Notes: a model not told the origin generated them from the letters alone. Numbered from the stretch's first letter, positions 1 to 9,291 are shown. The stretch is 51,355 nucleotides of DNA from Acidobacteriota bacterium (GCA_018268835.1 JAFDVU010000035.1:1-51355), one strand, 5' to 3'. Program-made: numbers and translations.

Positions 1-1823
1 GTCGCTCTGTAGAGGCCGCCGCTGCCGGCCGTGTTTTTGGCGCCGTTCGGTCCCTGCACGGTGATTTGGGGACCCGCGTCGAGTCCCGCCAACGCGACTA
101 CTGGCGCCGACGGCTGCCCGTTCGGATTGTTGTAGATCTGGCAGGAGCCCGCCGGCGGATCGTCGATGTAGGAGAGAAAGAAAGGCTGCACGGCAGCTGG
201 GATCGTGAAGCGGATGAACTGCCCCTTGACCTTGTCCACAAAGCCGGGGTCCTGGTCCACATGTTTCAAGTCGATGGACCCGTAAGAAAAGGGGCCGGCG
301 GCGCTGCTGAGCGGCGCCACGATGTCCGGGGGGAAAGCCGGATTCGAGGGCGTGCACGTGCGGCTGCCGGAGGCCGCGATGGGCAGGGCCACGCTGTTGC
401 TGATCATGTTGCCGATTTGCACGAAGAGCGGCACCGCGCACCCGAGGGGTACGCCGGCGGGCACGGTGAAGACGATCTGATCTTCTCCGATACAGCAACC
501 AGACCGGCCCTGATACGAGGCCTGGACCTGCATGCCACCCAGCCAGATGGTGAGCGGGAGTTGGGTCATGTTGACGCCCAGTCCGGCGCCGGAGGCATCG
601 TTTCCATTGACGGGTCCGAGGCCGGTACCCCAGATAGTCAGCACATCGCCGGGATTCGCGGCGCCGCAGGTTGTGTAGACTCCGCCGCAGTTGGCGGCCC
701 TGGTCGCCGAGACCAGGCTGTAGTCGCCGTAAGTCACGATGCCGGCGCCCTGACCGTCGGAAGTTACCGTGAAGATCCCGACGTTGCTGGGAGCGATGAC
801 GATGGGCGCGGGCGCTCCGGGCTGGCCGCCGTAGGTGACGGTGATCGTGCCCCTGCCCGTGGGCGTGTTCGAAGGCACGAGGAACGCGATCTGGTTGGAC
901 GAGGTGTAGTACATCAGGCCGGCGACGGCTGTGCCGCCCACGGCGATGGCGACCGAGGTTCCGGCCAAGGCCGTATTTTGAAACGGGCTCTTATCGACCA
1001 CGATGGTAGCGGGTCCGAGGTTCTTACCGGTGGCGACGGCGATGGACCCTTGCGCGATCGCGCCGTTAGGCAGGGAAGGATCGATGTAAGTGGCCGCGTT
1101 GGAGACGGACGAGACGGCTCCGCCGTTGGTCAGCGGAAGCGCCGCGGCGTTGCTGGTGAGGCCGCCGATGGAGACTTTCACAGGCTGGTTGCCGCTGGCA
1201 ATGGTGGCCGGAGTTCTCGCGACCACCAGATAGAAGCCGGGATCGTTAGGGGCGACGAAGGAATTGACGACCTTGGCGTCCTGGCCACCGATACTGATTG
1301 TGGGGGTGGTGTTGGTGTTGACGGTGGCGGCGGGCGGTGCGGTCCCGGTGGCGAATGGCGGGGTAGACGGGCCCAACCCGGTGACGGTGATATCGACCAG
1401 TTCACCCGGTATGGCAGGAAACGCGGCGGTAACGGGTTTCCCGGAGCTATCGTGGACGGCGTTTACGTAGGCGACGCCGTTGACGTTGTTGGCCGGCATT
1501 CCGGGGCAAAACTGGCCCAGCGTGATGTTGAATGCCGCCGAGGGGCCGGCCGTTATAGTGGCGGCGCCGCGCGGCGCATCCACCGGGAGTTCCACTTGCA
1601 GCGATGAGCCAAGGGCGCGTAAGACGTAGGCCGGCTTGTTGGCGACCATAACCGCGATGTTCCGGCTGGTGCCGAGTCCGGTGCCATGAACGAAGGCTAC
1701 GCCGCCGGGGCAGAGAAAGTTCTCGCCCGATTCGTTCGAGACCGCCGTAATGGTAGGTTGGGCGCGCAGCGCTGCGACGAAAAGCACGAGCCCGGATGTG
1801 ACTGTTAACCAGAAACGCTTCAT
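1..1823 (-). CDS. Secreted multi-domain protein with TIGR03437-like repeats (3' end outside window)
   Basis: The frame is open from an ATG at 1823 to the left edge (607 codons), so the C-terminus is missing. An AGGAGG ribosome site sits about 7 bases before the ATG. Residues 1-20 form a signal peptide (MKRFWLTV start, hydrophobic core, AxRAQP-like cleavage region). The rest is a series of about 100-residue Gly/Pro/Val-rich beta modules. They carry phrases such as PGELVDITVTGLGPS and PGDVLTIWGTGLGP, followed by DQIVFTVPAGVPLG. These are hallmarks of the TIGR03437/IPT-like C-terminal modules abundant in secreted Solibacter proteins. A role in cell-surface adhesion or extracellular scaffolding is inference; no catalytic residues are visible. 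Two cysteine pairs lie in the third module. Family assignment is fairly secure, function unknown. Confidence 0.75.
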   Translation of the reverse strand, partial: MKRFWLTVTSGLVLFVAALRAQPTITAVSNESGENFLCPGGVAFVHGTGLGTSRNIAVMVANKPAYVLRALGSSLQVELPVDAPRGAATITAGPSAAFNITLGQFCPGMPANNVNGVAYVNAVHDSSGKPVTAAFPAIPGELVDITVTGLGPSTPPFATGTAPPAATVNTNTTPTISIGGQDAKVVNSFVAPNDPGFYLVVARTPATIASGNQPVKVSIGGLTSNAAALPLTNGGAVSSVSNAATYIDPSLPNGAIAQGSIAVATGKNLGPATIVVDKSPFQNTALAGTSVAIAVGGTAVAGLMYYTSSNQIAFLVPSNTPTGRGTITVTYGGQPGAPAPIVIAPSNVGIFTVTSDGQGAGIVTYGDYSLVSATRAANCGGVYTTCGAANPGDVLTIWGTGLGPVNGNDASGAGLGVNMTQLPLTIWLGGMQVQASYQGRSGCCIGEDQIVFTVPAGVPLGCAVPLFVQIGNMISNSVALPIAASGSRTCTPSNPAFPPDIVAPLSSAAGPFSYGSIDLKHVDQDPGFVDKVKGQFIRFTIPAAVQPFFLSYIDDPPAGSCQIYNNPNGQPSAPVVALAGLDAGPQITVQGPNGAKNTAGSGGLYRA

Positions 1824-2198
1824 CGAATCCCTCCTCTTACGGGTTCGTGGCGCGGTCCTGGCGGCTGGAATTGCGCCGGGGGGGACGCCGATGAACCCGC
1901 GTGCTGATTACGAATGCGCAAACGGCGCCCAAACGGGGCCATGTGGCGGGGCATCGGCGTGCGGGGATCGTGGTGGAGCGTTGGGGCGGAGGCCGTTCGT
2001 CCCCCAAAACCAGGTGCGGGCGCAATCGCGCGGAGTGTGGCCCGGTTCAGAAGTTCGGTCACGTATTGAGGCTGTCCGCTCCCTTACGGTCGCGGCTCGG
2101 ATACGAGAGAAGGGGAACAAATACCAGATTGCCTATTCGTGCGCGGAGATTCCGGCAGGATCCAAAGGTCGGCCGGAGGCCGACGGTACCATGCTGGA
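1824..2198. other. Intergenic region with hairpin and possible dispersed repeat
   Basis: No convincing gene is seen; the open frames here lack start signals and family resemblance. It should hold the promoter of the minus-strand secreted protein starting at 1823 and the 3' end of the HTH-sensor fusion transcript. It contains the hairpin at 2168-2184 and, near 2078-2098, a GCTCCCTTACGGTCGCGGC stretch. From memory that stretch resembles a short repeat scattered through Bryobacterales genomes; I cannot confirm copy number from this window. Confidence 0.4.
2168..2184 (-). terminator. Short GC-rich hairpin after HTH-sensor gene
   Basis: GTCGGCC at 2168-2174 and GGCCGAC at 2178-2184 are a perfect 7-bp inverted repeat with a 3-base loop. 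It lies 15 bases beyond the stop codon of the minus-strand gene ending at 2199. No T-run follows, so it may be a Rho-assisted end or simply an RNA 3' stabiliser. Confidence 0.35.
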
Positions 2199-3515
2199 TC
2201 AGCGGATGGAGCCGATGCCGCGCCAGGGCACGGGTTCGTCGCGCCATCCGGTGGCTGGTTTCCAGTGGCGGATGGTGAGGGGCTTGCGGAGTTCGGGACA
2301 GTCCGCCCAGGAGTGGTGGAGTTTGCCGCCCCGCTGGAGGCGGTTGTGGACCGGGGCGCAACTTCCGCTGGGCATCACGTTTAGGGGTGCGATGGAGGGG
2401 GAGAATTCGTAGAGAAGTGTAGCCACGCCGGAAGAGGACGCCTGTATTTCGATAATGATGCTGGCGGTCGCGGTCCGGTTAACCCGGAAGGCATGGCCGT
2501 AGGGAGAATCTCCTGCGGTCAGCATCTCCGTGGTGGGGAAGAGAATGTAATCGCGCACGGCGCCGGCGGGGCCGTTGGCAAAGCGGCGGGTGGGCCGTCC
2601 TCCCGGAGCCGAACTGGAGGGGGGATCGTGCAACCCCAACACGGCGGCGCAGGAGGACTCGTAGGCGTTGTTCTCGCCGGCTACGGCGATGCGGTGATCG
2701 CGGGGCGAGGGCAACAGGCAGAGCCATTCCACGTGACCGGCATTGGCGAACTGAATGGCGGTGCGGCCCTTGGGGTCGATGCGCATGACGCATCCGGGCC
2801 AGGCCCAAAAGTGCCTGGCGGCAACCCACAGGTCCTGGCGTTTTCCGGCGGGTACCGCGAGCACATGGGAGATCTGCCACTCCGGCTCGAAGGGCTTGCC
2901 GCCGGCATCGAGCAGGTCGGGGCGGCAGGGGATGGTCCAACGGATTTGTCCATCCGGGGCGAAATAGACGAGATCGTCGTGTGTCGGAGCGGGAAAGCCG
3001 GGCGAGGTATGGCTACAGACCACGACCACACCGGGGTTGCCGGCGCCTTCGAGGTCGAGGATCTGGACTCGCCAGGGGAGGTCTTCAGCTTTCGGTTCCT
3101 GAAGAGGCCCGGAAAAGCGGTGTTCCCAGATGGGCTTACCGAGTCCGTCGAGGGCGGTTAGTAAGTCTCCGGTAAGTACGGCGCGTTCGATGCGGGGTGG
3201 GGTGCGAGTGAAGATGTGAAAGGCTGCGCCGGCGGCGGCGAGTCCGCCGGCGGCGATGAGGGAACGGCGGGTCCAGTTGGGGCGCGGCGGAGCGGGGGGC
3301 GCGGGCGGGGGCGGGGAACTGGCCTTGACCTTCCAGGCATCCAGTTCGGAGCGCAAGGCCCAGACGCGGGGCTTCTTGCCGCTGCCGATGCGGCGGACCG
3401 GGAGGCCGTCGCTATTCTCGCGGTTCTGGGCCTCGCGGACGCTGATGCCGAGGTATCCGGCGATCTCGGACCAGGTGTGGAACTCCTGCTCGGGAGGTGG
3501 GGGGGACGGGGACAT
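2199..3515 (-). CDS. Membrane-anchored HTH protein fused to an extracytoplasmic sensor-like domain
   Basis: I chose the ATG at 3515 (438 aa); an upstream in-frame start at 3581 would run into the divergent sulfatase gene. Residues about 11-63 (TWSEIAGYLGISVREAQNRE, then LPVRRIGSGKKPRVWALRSELDAW) look like a MerR/excisionase-type helix-turn-helix. A Pro-rich linker (about 66-80) leads to one membrane segment (about 84-103). The remaining 330 residues have motifs such as VQILDLEGAGNPGVVV and DDLVYFAPDGQIRWTI that suggest a beta-propeller or VCBS-like repeat domain outside the membrane. The architecture predicts a one-component transmembrane regulator. Only 53 bp separate its start from that of the sulfatase, so the two probably share a promoter region. 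Ligand and targets are unknown. Domain calls are by eye. Confidence 0.65.
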   Translation of the reverse strand: MSPSPPPPEQEFHTWSEIAGYLGISVREAQNRENSDGLPVRRIGSGKKPRVWALRSELDAWKVKASSPPPPAPPAPPRPNWTRRSLIAAGGLAAAGAAFHIFTRTPPRIERAVLTGDLLTALDGLGKPIWEHRFSGPLQEPKAEDLPWRVQILDLEGAGNPGVVVVCSHTSPGFPAPTHDDLVYFAPDGQIRWTIPCRPDLLDAGGKPFEPEWQISHVLAVPAGKRQDLWVAARHFWAWPGCVMRIDPKGRTAIQFANAGHVEWLCLLPSPRDHRIAVAGENNAYESSCAAVLGLHDPPSSSAPGGRPTRRFANGPAGAVRDYILFPTTEMLTAGDSPYGHAFRVNRTATASIIIEIQASSSGVATLLYEFSPSIAPLNVMPSGSCAPVHNRLQRGGKLHHSWADCPELRKPLTIRHWKPATGWRDEPVPWRGIGSIR

Positions 3516-3568
3516 GCGAGCAGAGAACCAGGATATCAGATTCGCGCATGGGCGGCGCCCGGTTTGAG

Positions 3569-5110
3569 ATGATGGCTGCATCCACCATGTCCCTTACCCG
3601 AAGAAGCTTACTTGCGGGGGCCGCGGCCGGCCTCGGCGCGCGCGCGGCGGCACCCAGGAGGCCGAACCTGGTTTACGTTTTCGCGGACCAGTTGCGGTAT
3701 CAGTCGTGCGGGTACAGCGGCGACGAGTATGCCCGGACACCCAATATCGATAAGCTGGCGGGACAGGGCTGCAACCTCCGCGAGGCGGTGTCGAGCACTC
3801 CGGTGTGCGCGCCGTACCGCGCGTCGCTGATGACCGGGAAGTGCCAGTCGAGCACCGGGATGGTGATCAACGAACTCAGGCTCAGCCCGGAGCACGAGAC
3901 GTTCGGGGGCGCGCTCAAGCGCGGCGGGTATCGCACCGGGTACATCGGCAAGTGGCACCTGTGGGCGAACCAGCTTGGCCACCACGAAGAGACGCGCAAC
4001 GGTTTCGTCCCGCCGGGGGCTTACCGGCTGGGCTTCGACGACTACTGGTCGGCTTATAACTTCAATCACACTTACTATCACTCGCCTTACTTCGAGAACG
4101 ACACGACCCGCCACATCCGGAAGCAGTACGAGCCGGACGAGCAGACGAGCACGGCGATCGAGTTCATGAAGCAGAGCGCGGGATCGGACACTCCGTTCGC
4201 GCTGTTTCTCTCCTGGGGCCCGCCCCACGATCCCTGGGACGAAGGCAACGTTCCGGCCGCGTACCTGGACCTGTTCCGCAACGTGACGATCCCGAAGCGC
4301 CCCAACTATTCGGAGGTGTCCGACCCGTACGCGGACAACTGGGCGAAGCTTCCGGCTAATTACCCGAAGCTGGTGGACGCGTTTCAACGGGTGTACTACG
4401 CGCAATCGGCGAACATCGATTGGAACGTGGGCCGGATCATGGAGGCGCTGGAGCGGCTGGGGTTGGCCGGGGATACGATCCTGGTGTTCACGTCGGATCA
4501 CGGCGAGATGTTCGGCGCGCACGGGCGGCGGGCCAAGTACATTTTCTACGAAGAGGCGGCGCGAGTGCCGTTTCTGGTGCGCTGGCCGGGCCACATTCGG
4601 GCGGGATTCAAGTCCGACGCGCTGCTGGGCACGCCAGACATAATGCCGACGCTGCTTTCGATGCTGGGTGTGCGGGTGCCGCGGGCGGTGGAGGGCGCGG
4701 ACCTGAGCCGGCACATCCTCGGCAAGGGCGGGCGGACGCCCGGGGCGGTCCACATGCAGGGCATGGGGACGACCGCGGCGTGGACCGACGGGACGGAGTG
4801 GCGCGCGGTGCGCGACCGGGAACACACCTACGCGGTGTACCGCCGCGACGGACGGGAACTGCTGTTCCGCCACGCGACGGACCCGTATCAGATGCACGAT
4901 CTGGCGGGGGAGAAATCCGCCGCCGCGACGCTCCGGCACTATCGCGAGTTGTCGCAAAGGGCACGCAAGGAGCGCAACGACACGTTCGAAGCCTGCACGT
5001 GGTATCGGGACCGGTGGACGAAGGACCGCAACATCACGATGACGGCGACAGGAGTGGGGCAGGACCTTGGCGGGCTCGCGCGCGTGCTGGGTAAGTGGGG
5101 CGAGGGATAG
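3569..5110 (+). CDS. Tat-exported cysteine-type sulfatase
   Basis: Sulfatase of the alkaline-phosphatase superfamily, hydrolysing sulfate esters. Residues 1-28 carry a twin-arginine signal (TRRSLLAG then Ala/Gly-rich), so it is exported folded. Catalytic motif C-A-P-Y-R at residue about 80 fits the C-x-P-x-R consensus in which the cysteine becomes formylglycine; the modifying enzyme is not in this window. Metal-ligand motifs are NLVYVFADQ near the N-terminus and FTSDHGEMFGAHG in the second half. The 513-aa length is normal. The start was taken as the first of two adjacent ATGs (3569 and 3572); ATG 3587, directly before SLTRRS, is an alternative and the ribosome site is weak. It is divergent from the HTH-sensor gene and convergent with the next gene, with 4 bases between stops. 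Substrate (a polysaccharide sulfate or small aryl sulfate) cannot be told. Confidence 0.88.
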   Translation: MMAASTMSLTRRSLLAGAAAGLGARAAAPRRPNLVYVFADQLRYQSCGYSGDEYARTPNIDKLAGQGCNLREAVSSTPVCAPYRASLMTGKCQSSTGMVINELRLSPEHETFGGALKRGGYRTGYIGKWHLWANQLGHHEETRNGFVPPGAYRLGFDDYWSAYNFNHTYYHSPYFENDTTRHIRKQYEPDEQTSTAIEFMKQSAGSDTPFALFLSWGPPHDPWDEGNVPAAYLDLFRNVTIPKRPNYSEVSDPYADNWAKLPANYPKLVDAFQRVYYAQSANIDWNVGRIMEALERLGLAGDTILVFTSDHGEMFGAHGRRAKYIFYEEAARVPFLVRWPGHIRAGFKSDALLGTPDIMPTLLSMLGVRVPRAVEGADLSRHILGKGGRTPGAVHMQGMGTTAAWTDGTEWRAVRDREHTYAVYRRDGRELLFRHATDPYQMHDLAGEKSAAATLRHYRELSQRARKERNDTFEACTWYRDRWTKDRNITMTATGVGQDLGGLARVLGKWGEG

Positions 5111-5114
5111 GGCG

Positions 5115-5519
5115 TCAATAGCCGTAGCAGCCGCCCGCGGCGCAGGCGATGAGGCCGATGACAAGAATCACGCCGGCGCCGATGAGGGTGCCCACGATGA
5201 TCTTCTTCGGCAGACTCCAGCCCTGGGCCACGACCTTGACCGATCGCACGCTATCGAAGGTCAAGGTTTCGGTGACGATCTGGCCGGCCTTGGTAAACTG
5301 AAGGTCGAAGCCGGAATCGGTGATCGCGCCGAGCCGGCCGCGATACTTCTGCCTGGTGGTGAGCCTGACTTCCACGACCGATCCGGCGGGAATCTGGGTG
5401 ATCTGCTCCTTGAGACCCTGAGGTGGTAAAGCCGCTACCTGGCATGCCCCGTAGGCCGGAGCGACGCACGGCCACAGTAACAGGGCAGCGCAGAGCAGGG
5501 CTAAGTGGGTTCGAACCAT
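5115..5519 (-). CDS. Small envelope protein with SH3/Sm-like domain and C-terminal membrane segment
   Basis: 134 residues. Signal peptide at 1-24 (LALLCAALLLWPCVAPAYG). A central segment (about 35-95) contains GSVVEVRLTTRQKYRGRLG and DSGFDLQF, a pattern of short beta strands like an Sm/SH3-type barrel. A strongly hydrophobic helix follows (about 106-125, IIVGTLIGAGVILVIGLIACA) and then GGCYGY. AGGAGG lies 5 bases before the ATG. Similar small proteins recur in Acidobacteriota genomes by my recollection; no function is known to me. Its stop is 4 bases from that of the sulfatase on the other strand, so the two transcripts converge. Confidence 0.65.
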   Translation of the reverse strand: MVRTHLALLCAALLLWPCVAPAYGACQVAALPPQGLKEQITQIPAGSVVEVRLTTRQKYRGRLGAITDSGFDLQFTKAGQIVTETLTFDSVRSVKVVAQGWSLPKKIIVGTLIGAGVILVIGLIACAAGGCYGY

Positions 5520-5903
5520 GGCAACCTCCTGTTTCAGGAGAGCTCACGTCGGAGCGCGATGGCGCGGGAGCCCGGGAACGGGATCCCGGCTGCCCCGAGT
5601 ATACACTGGGGTGTCGATGGGGTATAGGGAGGTGTGCGATTCCGCAGGGGGGAGCGCCGTCAGGCCACGGACTTCATCGAACGCGGTAAACCGGATCGAG
5701 TTCGAACAGCGATTTCAGGAAGTGAGCGATTCCTCGCAAGAGGCGCATCGCCGAATGCCGGGCCATCGCCGGAACCTCCAATCGAACAGACGTTCACCTG
5801 GCGGCACCAGTTTCGTCCATTTACACACTTCTTGCAAGGAGAAACTAGGCGAGGGAAGACTTGACTGGTCTTTGGTTAAGGTACGGGCGGGCTGGGAGTG
5901 AGG
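5520..5903. other. Intergenic region between small envelope gene and phoU
   Basis: 384 bases without a gene I can support. Plus-strand open frames here have no ribosome site, no resemblance to a family and unusual composition. On the minus strand a TATACT (5598-5603) could be the -10 of the 5115-5519 gene but lacks a good -35. The phoU transcript must end here; only a weak 5-bp inverted repeat (AAGAC/GTCTT near 5850-5870) is visible. Confidence 0.4.
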
Positions 5904-6584
5904 CTATGCCTTATCCTGGGGCAGTCCGGCCAGTTCGGAGCGATGGCGGACATCGATACCCTTGACCAGGAAGACGACGTCCTCGGCGATATTGGTGACG
6001 TGGTCGCCGATGCGCTCGAGGTTGCGGGCGACGAAGATCAGGTCGACGGCGGCGGGCACGATGCCGGGGTCGCGCTGCATAGTCAGGAGCAGTTCGGCGT
6101 AGACACCGTCGCGGAGCCGGTCCACCTCTTCGTCGGCGAGCAGCACGGAGCGGGCGAGGTCCTCATCCTGGTTGACGAAGGCATCCAGGCACTTGAGCAG
6201 CATGGACTGGACGAGGGACGCCATATTGGGGATATCGACCATCGGCTTGACGAGCGGGTGGTGCAGGAGGGAGAGGGAGCGCTCGGCGATGTGCTGGGCA
6301 AGGTCGCCGATACGTTCCAGGTCGGTGTTGATCTTGAGAGCGGCGGTGAGGAAGCGCAAATCCCTGGCGACGGGTTGGCGGAGGGCGAGCAGGCGCGTCA
6401 CCATGCCGTCGATCTCCATCTCCATGTGGTTGATCTTGGGCTCGTCGCGAATGACCAGCTCGGCGAGTTCCCGGTTGTGATCCACCAGGGAGCGCACGCT
6501 GCGGTTGATGGCGCTTTCCACCAGCCCAGCCATTTCGAGCAGCCTGTTGCTGAGTTCTTCGAGTTCGACCGTAAAGTGGCGCAT
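5904..6584 (-). CDS. phoU: Phosphate signalling protein PhoU
   Basis: 226 residues, normal length. Two repeats of a three-helix bundle are visible, with the metal-binding E/DxxxD-type motifs typical of the family (KINTDLERIGDLAQHIAE in repeat 1 and FVARNLERIGDHVTNIAED in repeat 2). PhoU links the Pst transporter to the sensor kinase PhoR, keeping the Pho response off when phosphate is plentiful; it acts at the cytoplasmic face. GGAG lies 6 bases before the ATG. It is the last gene of the pst operon, 30 bases after pstB, the usual position. Identity is secure. Confidence 0.95.
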   Translation of the reverse strand: MRHFTVELEELSNRLLEMAGLVESAINRSVRSLVDHNRELAELVIRDEPKINHMEMEIDGMVTRLLALRQPVARDLRFLTAALKINTDLERIGDLAQHIAERSLSLLHHPLVKPMVDIPNMASLVQSMLLKCLDAFVNQDEDLARSVLLADEEVDRLRDGVYAELLLTMQRDPGIVPAAVDLIFVARNLERIGDHVTNIAEDVVFLVKGIDVRHRSELAGLPQDKA

Positions 6585-6614
6585 AGTGCTCTCCAGGTAG
6601 CGTTGACGCCTAGT

Positions 6615-7436
6615 TTAGCCGAATCTTCCGGTGATGTAATCCTCAGTCTCCTTGCGGGAAGGATTCTTGAAGATTGCGTCGGTCCGATCGAACTCGATGA
6701 GTTTTCCCAGGAGGAAGAATCCGGTGAAATCGGCGACGCGCGCGGCCTGCTGCATGTTGTGGGTGACGATGACCATCGTGCACTGATCCTTGAGGCCGAA
6801 CATCAGTTCCTCGATCTTGGCGGTGGCGATGGGGTCGAGGGCGGAGCAAGGTTCGTCGAGGAGGAGGACTTCGGGATCGACGGCGAGGGCGCGGGCGATG
6901 CAGAGGCGCTGCTGCTGGCCGCCGGACAGGGCGTAGGCGGATTCGTGCAGCTTGTCCTTCACCTCGTCCCAGAGGGCGGCGCGCTGCAGGCTCTGCTCGA
7001 CGCGATCCTTGAGGCCGGAGCGGGAAACCAGGCCGTTGATGCGCAATCCGTAGGCGATGTTGTCGAAGATCGATTTCGGGAAGGGGTTGGGGCGCTGGAA
7101 GACCATGCCCACGCGGCGGCGGAGGCTGGTCACGTCCACGTCCTGGACGTCCTCGTCGTCCAGGAGGATGCGGCCTTCCATGCGAGCGTGGCGGATGGTG
7201 TCGTTGATGCGGTTGAGATTGCGCAGGAAGGTGGACTTGCCGCATCCCGAGGGGCCGATGAGGGCGGTGATGCGGTTGGTGTGCATGTCCAGCGAGATAT
7301 CGTGCAGCGCCTGAAACGAGCCGTAGAAGAAGTTGACGTTGGCGGCTTTCAGCTTTGGTTTGGGCGCGGTCTGCGGTGAGGCCACGTTGCCCTTCTTTTC
7401 AGCCGGGATGTTGGCGGATTTGAAAATTGCACCCAT
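6615..7436 (-). CDS. pstB: Phosphate ABC transporter ATP-binding protein PstB
   Basis: 273 residues. ATPase powering phosphate import through PstC/PstA. Walker [10 protein letters not shown] (about 68-76), Q-loop [16 protein letters not shown], signature LSGGQQQR, Walker [14 protein letters not shown] and the switch histidine in IVTHNMQQA are all intact. The PNPFP after the Q-loop is characteristic of PstB. There is a roughly 30-residue N-terminal extension before [12 protein letters not shown], longer than in E. coli. The ATG at 7436 is preceded by AAGG at about 9 bases. It starts 16 bases after the pstA stop, so it is cotranscribed. Confidence 0.96.
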   Translation of the reverse strand: MGAIFKSANIPAEKKGNVASPQTAPKPKLKAANVNFFYGSFQALHDISLDMHTNRITALIGPSGCGKSTFLRNLNRINDTIRHARMEGRILLDDEDVQDVDVTSLRRRVGMVFQRPNPFPKSIFDNIAYGLRINGLVSRSGLKDRVEQSLQRAALWDEVKDKLHESAYALSGGQQQRLCIARALAVDPEVLLLDEPCSALDPIATAKIEELMFGLKDQCTMVIVTHNMQQAARVADFTGFFLLGKLIEFDRTDAIFKNPSRKETEDYITGRFG

Positions 7437-7452
7437 GAGTTCTACCTTCTCC

Positions 7453-8301
7453 CTACCCGCGGGGAACCGATGCGCCTCTGGACAGGACGAACCTGGCCGA
7501 GATATTGGCGACGAGCACGAGTCCGATGAGGACGAGTCCGGCGGCCCACGCCTGGCGGTGCCAGTCGTCGTAGGGTGACGTGGCGCGCATATAGATCTGC
7601 ACCGGCAAGGAAGCGGTTGGATGGTCGAGTCCGGTATTCCAGAATTGGTTGTTGAACGCGGTGAAGAGCAGGGGGGCGGTTTCGCCGGCGACGCGCGCGA
7701 CCCCGAGGATCATGCCGGTCAGCACGCCCTTACTGCCGGCGGGCACCACCACGGTGGCGATCACCTTCCACTTGTGGGCGCCGAGCGCGAGGGCTGCCTC
7801 GCGGAGGGAATTCGGCACTTCCCGCAGGAACTGTTCGGTCTGCCTGGTGACGATGGGGATCAGCATGATGCTGAGGGCGATGGCGCCGGCGAACGCGGAG
7901 AACTGCCGGAGGGGAACGACCACGAGAGTCCAAGCGACGATGCCGATGACGATGGAGGGGACGCCGTTGAGCAGGTCCGCGACATAGCGCACGATGGGGG
8001 CGAAGGCTCTGTCGTCGTACTCGGAGAGATAGATGCCGGCCATGAATCCGACGGGGAGGCCGAAGATGGCGGCCATGCCGACGATTTCCGCGCTGCCGAC
8101 GATGGCGTTGGCCATGCCGCCGCCGAGTTCGCCCGGGGCGAGCGGGAGTTTGGTGAAGAAGTTCCAGTCGAGCGACGTGCCGCCGCTATAGAGCAGATAG
8201 CCGAGGATGACGAACAGGCTGGAGACCGTGAGGGCGGTGAAGACGCCGGTCAAGGTCAGCATGACGCCGTTGATCAATTTGCGCCGCAGGAGCCGGTTCA
8301 C
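7453..8301 (-). CDS. pstA: Phosphate ABC transporter permease PstA
   Basis: 282 residues with about six membrane helices. One of the two inner-membrane permeases of the high-affinity phosphate transporter. The cytoplasmic EAA loop is visible ([28 protein letters not shown] without break to [20 protein letters not shown]). The start is GTG at 8301, overlapping the pstC TGA in a 4-base GTGA arrangement that implies translational coupling. Length and motifs match the family. Confidence 0.95.
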   Translation of the reverse strand: MNRLLRRKLINGVMLTLTGVFTALTVSSLFVILGYLLYSGGTSLDWNFFTKLPLAPGELGGGMANAIVGSAEIVGMAAIFGLPVGFMAGIYLSEYDDRAFAPIVRYVADLLNGVPSIVIGIVAWTLVVVPLRQFSAFAGAIALSIMLIPIVTRQTEQFLREVPNSLREAALALGAHKWKVIATVVVPAGSKGVLTGMILGVARVAGETAPLLFTAFNNQFWNTGLDHPTASLPVQIYMRATSPYDDWHRQAWAAGLVLIGLVLVANISARFVLSRGASVPRG

Positions 8302-9251
8302 CGCCTGGCCCCCTTTCCCGTAGTGGCGATGATCATGAGGCGGGCGGCACCGTTGAGGATGATGGTGAGGCAGAAGAGCACGAGGCCGAGTTCGATGAGA
8401 ACGCCGCGGTAGACATCGCCGGTGGCCTCGGTGAATTCATTGGCGATGACGGCCGCGATGGTATGGCCGGGTGCGAATAAAGAAGCGTGGATGGCGGCCG
8501 AATTGCCGATGACCATGGTGACGGCCATAGTTTCGCCGAGCGCGCGGGCGAGTCCCAGGAAAATGGAGCCGAGGATGCCGAGCCGCGCGTAGGGGACCAC
8601 GACGTCCCAGGTCATTTCCCACTTGGTGGCGCCCAGGGCCAATGCCGCCTCCCGCTGTTCGCGGGGGACTGCCAGGAGAGACTCGCGCGAAACGGAAATG
8701 ATGAAGGGGAAGGTCATGACGGCGAGGATTACGCCCGCGGTGAGCATGCCGACGCCGTAGGCCAGACCTTGAAAGAGCGGCAGAAATCCGAGGGTGGAGC
8801 GGAGGAACGGCTCCACGTCGATGCGCATCAGCGGGACGAGCGTGAAGATGGCGAGCAGGCCGTAAATGACGCTGGGGATGGCGGCCAGGAGTTCGACCAG
8901 AAAGGTAAGAGTGCCGGAAAGGCGGGGCGGCGCGAGTTCGGAAAGGAAGATGGCGGAGCCCACTCCGAGGGGGACGGAGATGAGCAGCGCCAGCACCGAG
9001 GTGACGACAGTGCCGTAGATGAAAGGCAGGCCGCCGAATTTCTCGGTGACCGGATCCCATTCGCTGGAGGTGAGGAATCGCCAGCCCAGGGCGTGGCGCG
9101 CGGGGGAGGAATCGACCCACAGGACGTGAACGATCAGGACGGCGGCGAGGACGATCAAAGCGGCGAATATGAGAGTGGCAAGGCGGGCGATTCGATCGCC
9201 CGCCTTGTCGAACAGCCTTGCCTGATGTCGGACCTGAACGGCTGTGGCCAT
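8298..9251 (-). CDS. pstC: Phosphate ABC transporter permease PstC
   Basis: 317 residues. Partner permease of PstA. The EAA-type loop is visible ([22 protein letters not shown]) with the downstream GLARALGETMAVTMVIGN segment. About six membrane helices; the first (about residues 22-48) contains LATLIFAALIVLAAVLIVHVLW. The ATG at 9251 lies 40 bases after the pstS stop. The 3' end overlaps the pstA start by 4 bases. Confidence 0.95.
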   Translation of the reverse strand: MATAVQVRHQARLFDKAGDRIARLATLIFAALIVLAAVLIVHVLWVDSSPARHALGWRFLTSSEWDPVTEKFGGLPFIYGTVVTSVLALLISVPLGVGSAIFLSELAPPRLSGTLTFLVELLAAIPSVIYGLLAIFTLVPLMRIDVEPFLRSTLGFLPLFQGLAYGVGMLTAGVILAVMTFPFIISVSRESLLAVPREQREAALALGATKWEMTWDVVVPYARLGILGSIFLGLARALGETMAVTMVIGNSAAIHASLFAPGHTIAAVIANEFTEATGDVYRGVLIELGLVLFCLTIILNGAARLMIIATTGKGARR

Positions 9252-9291
9252 GGGTCGTTTACTAAGAAGGAGAGTGCGGAGTCAAGGCCAT

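Noticed and set aside
66..1607. 513-codon plus-strand open frame at the left edge
   Set aside because: Antisense to the TIGR03437-like gene, which has a signal peptide, ribosome site and recognisable modules; the plus-strand translation is Gly/Arg/Asp-rich noise.
1750..2412. Plus-strand frame crossing the 1824-2198 gap
   Set aside because: It overlaps the starts and ends of two supported minus-strand genes and has no recognisable domain.
5518..5901. Plus-strand frames in the gap before phoU
   Set aside because: No ribosome site, no family resemblance, and two overlapping frames are equally open.
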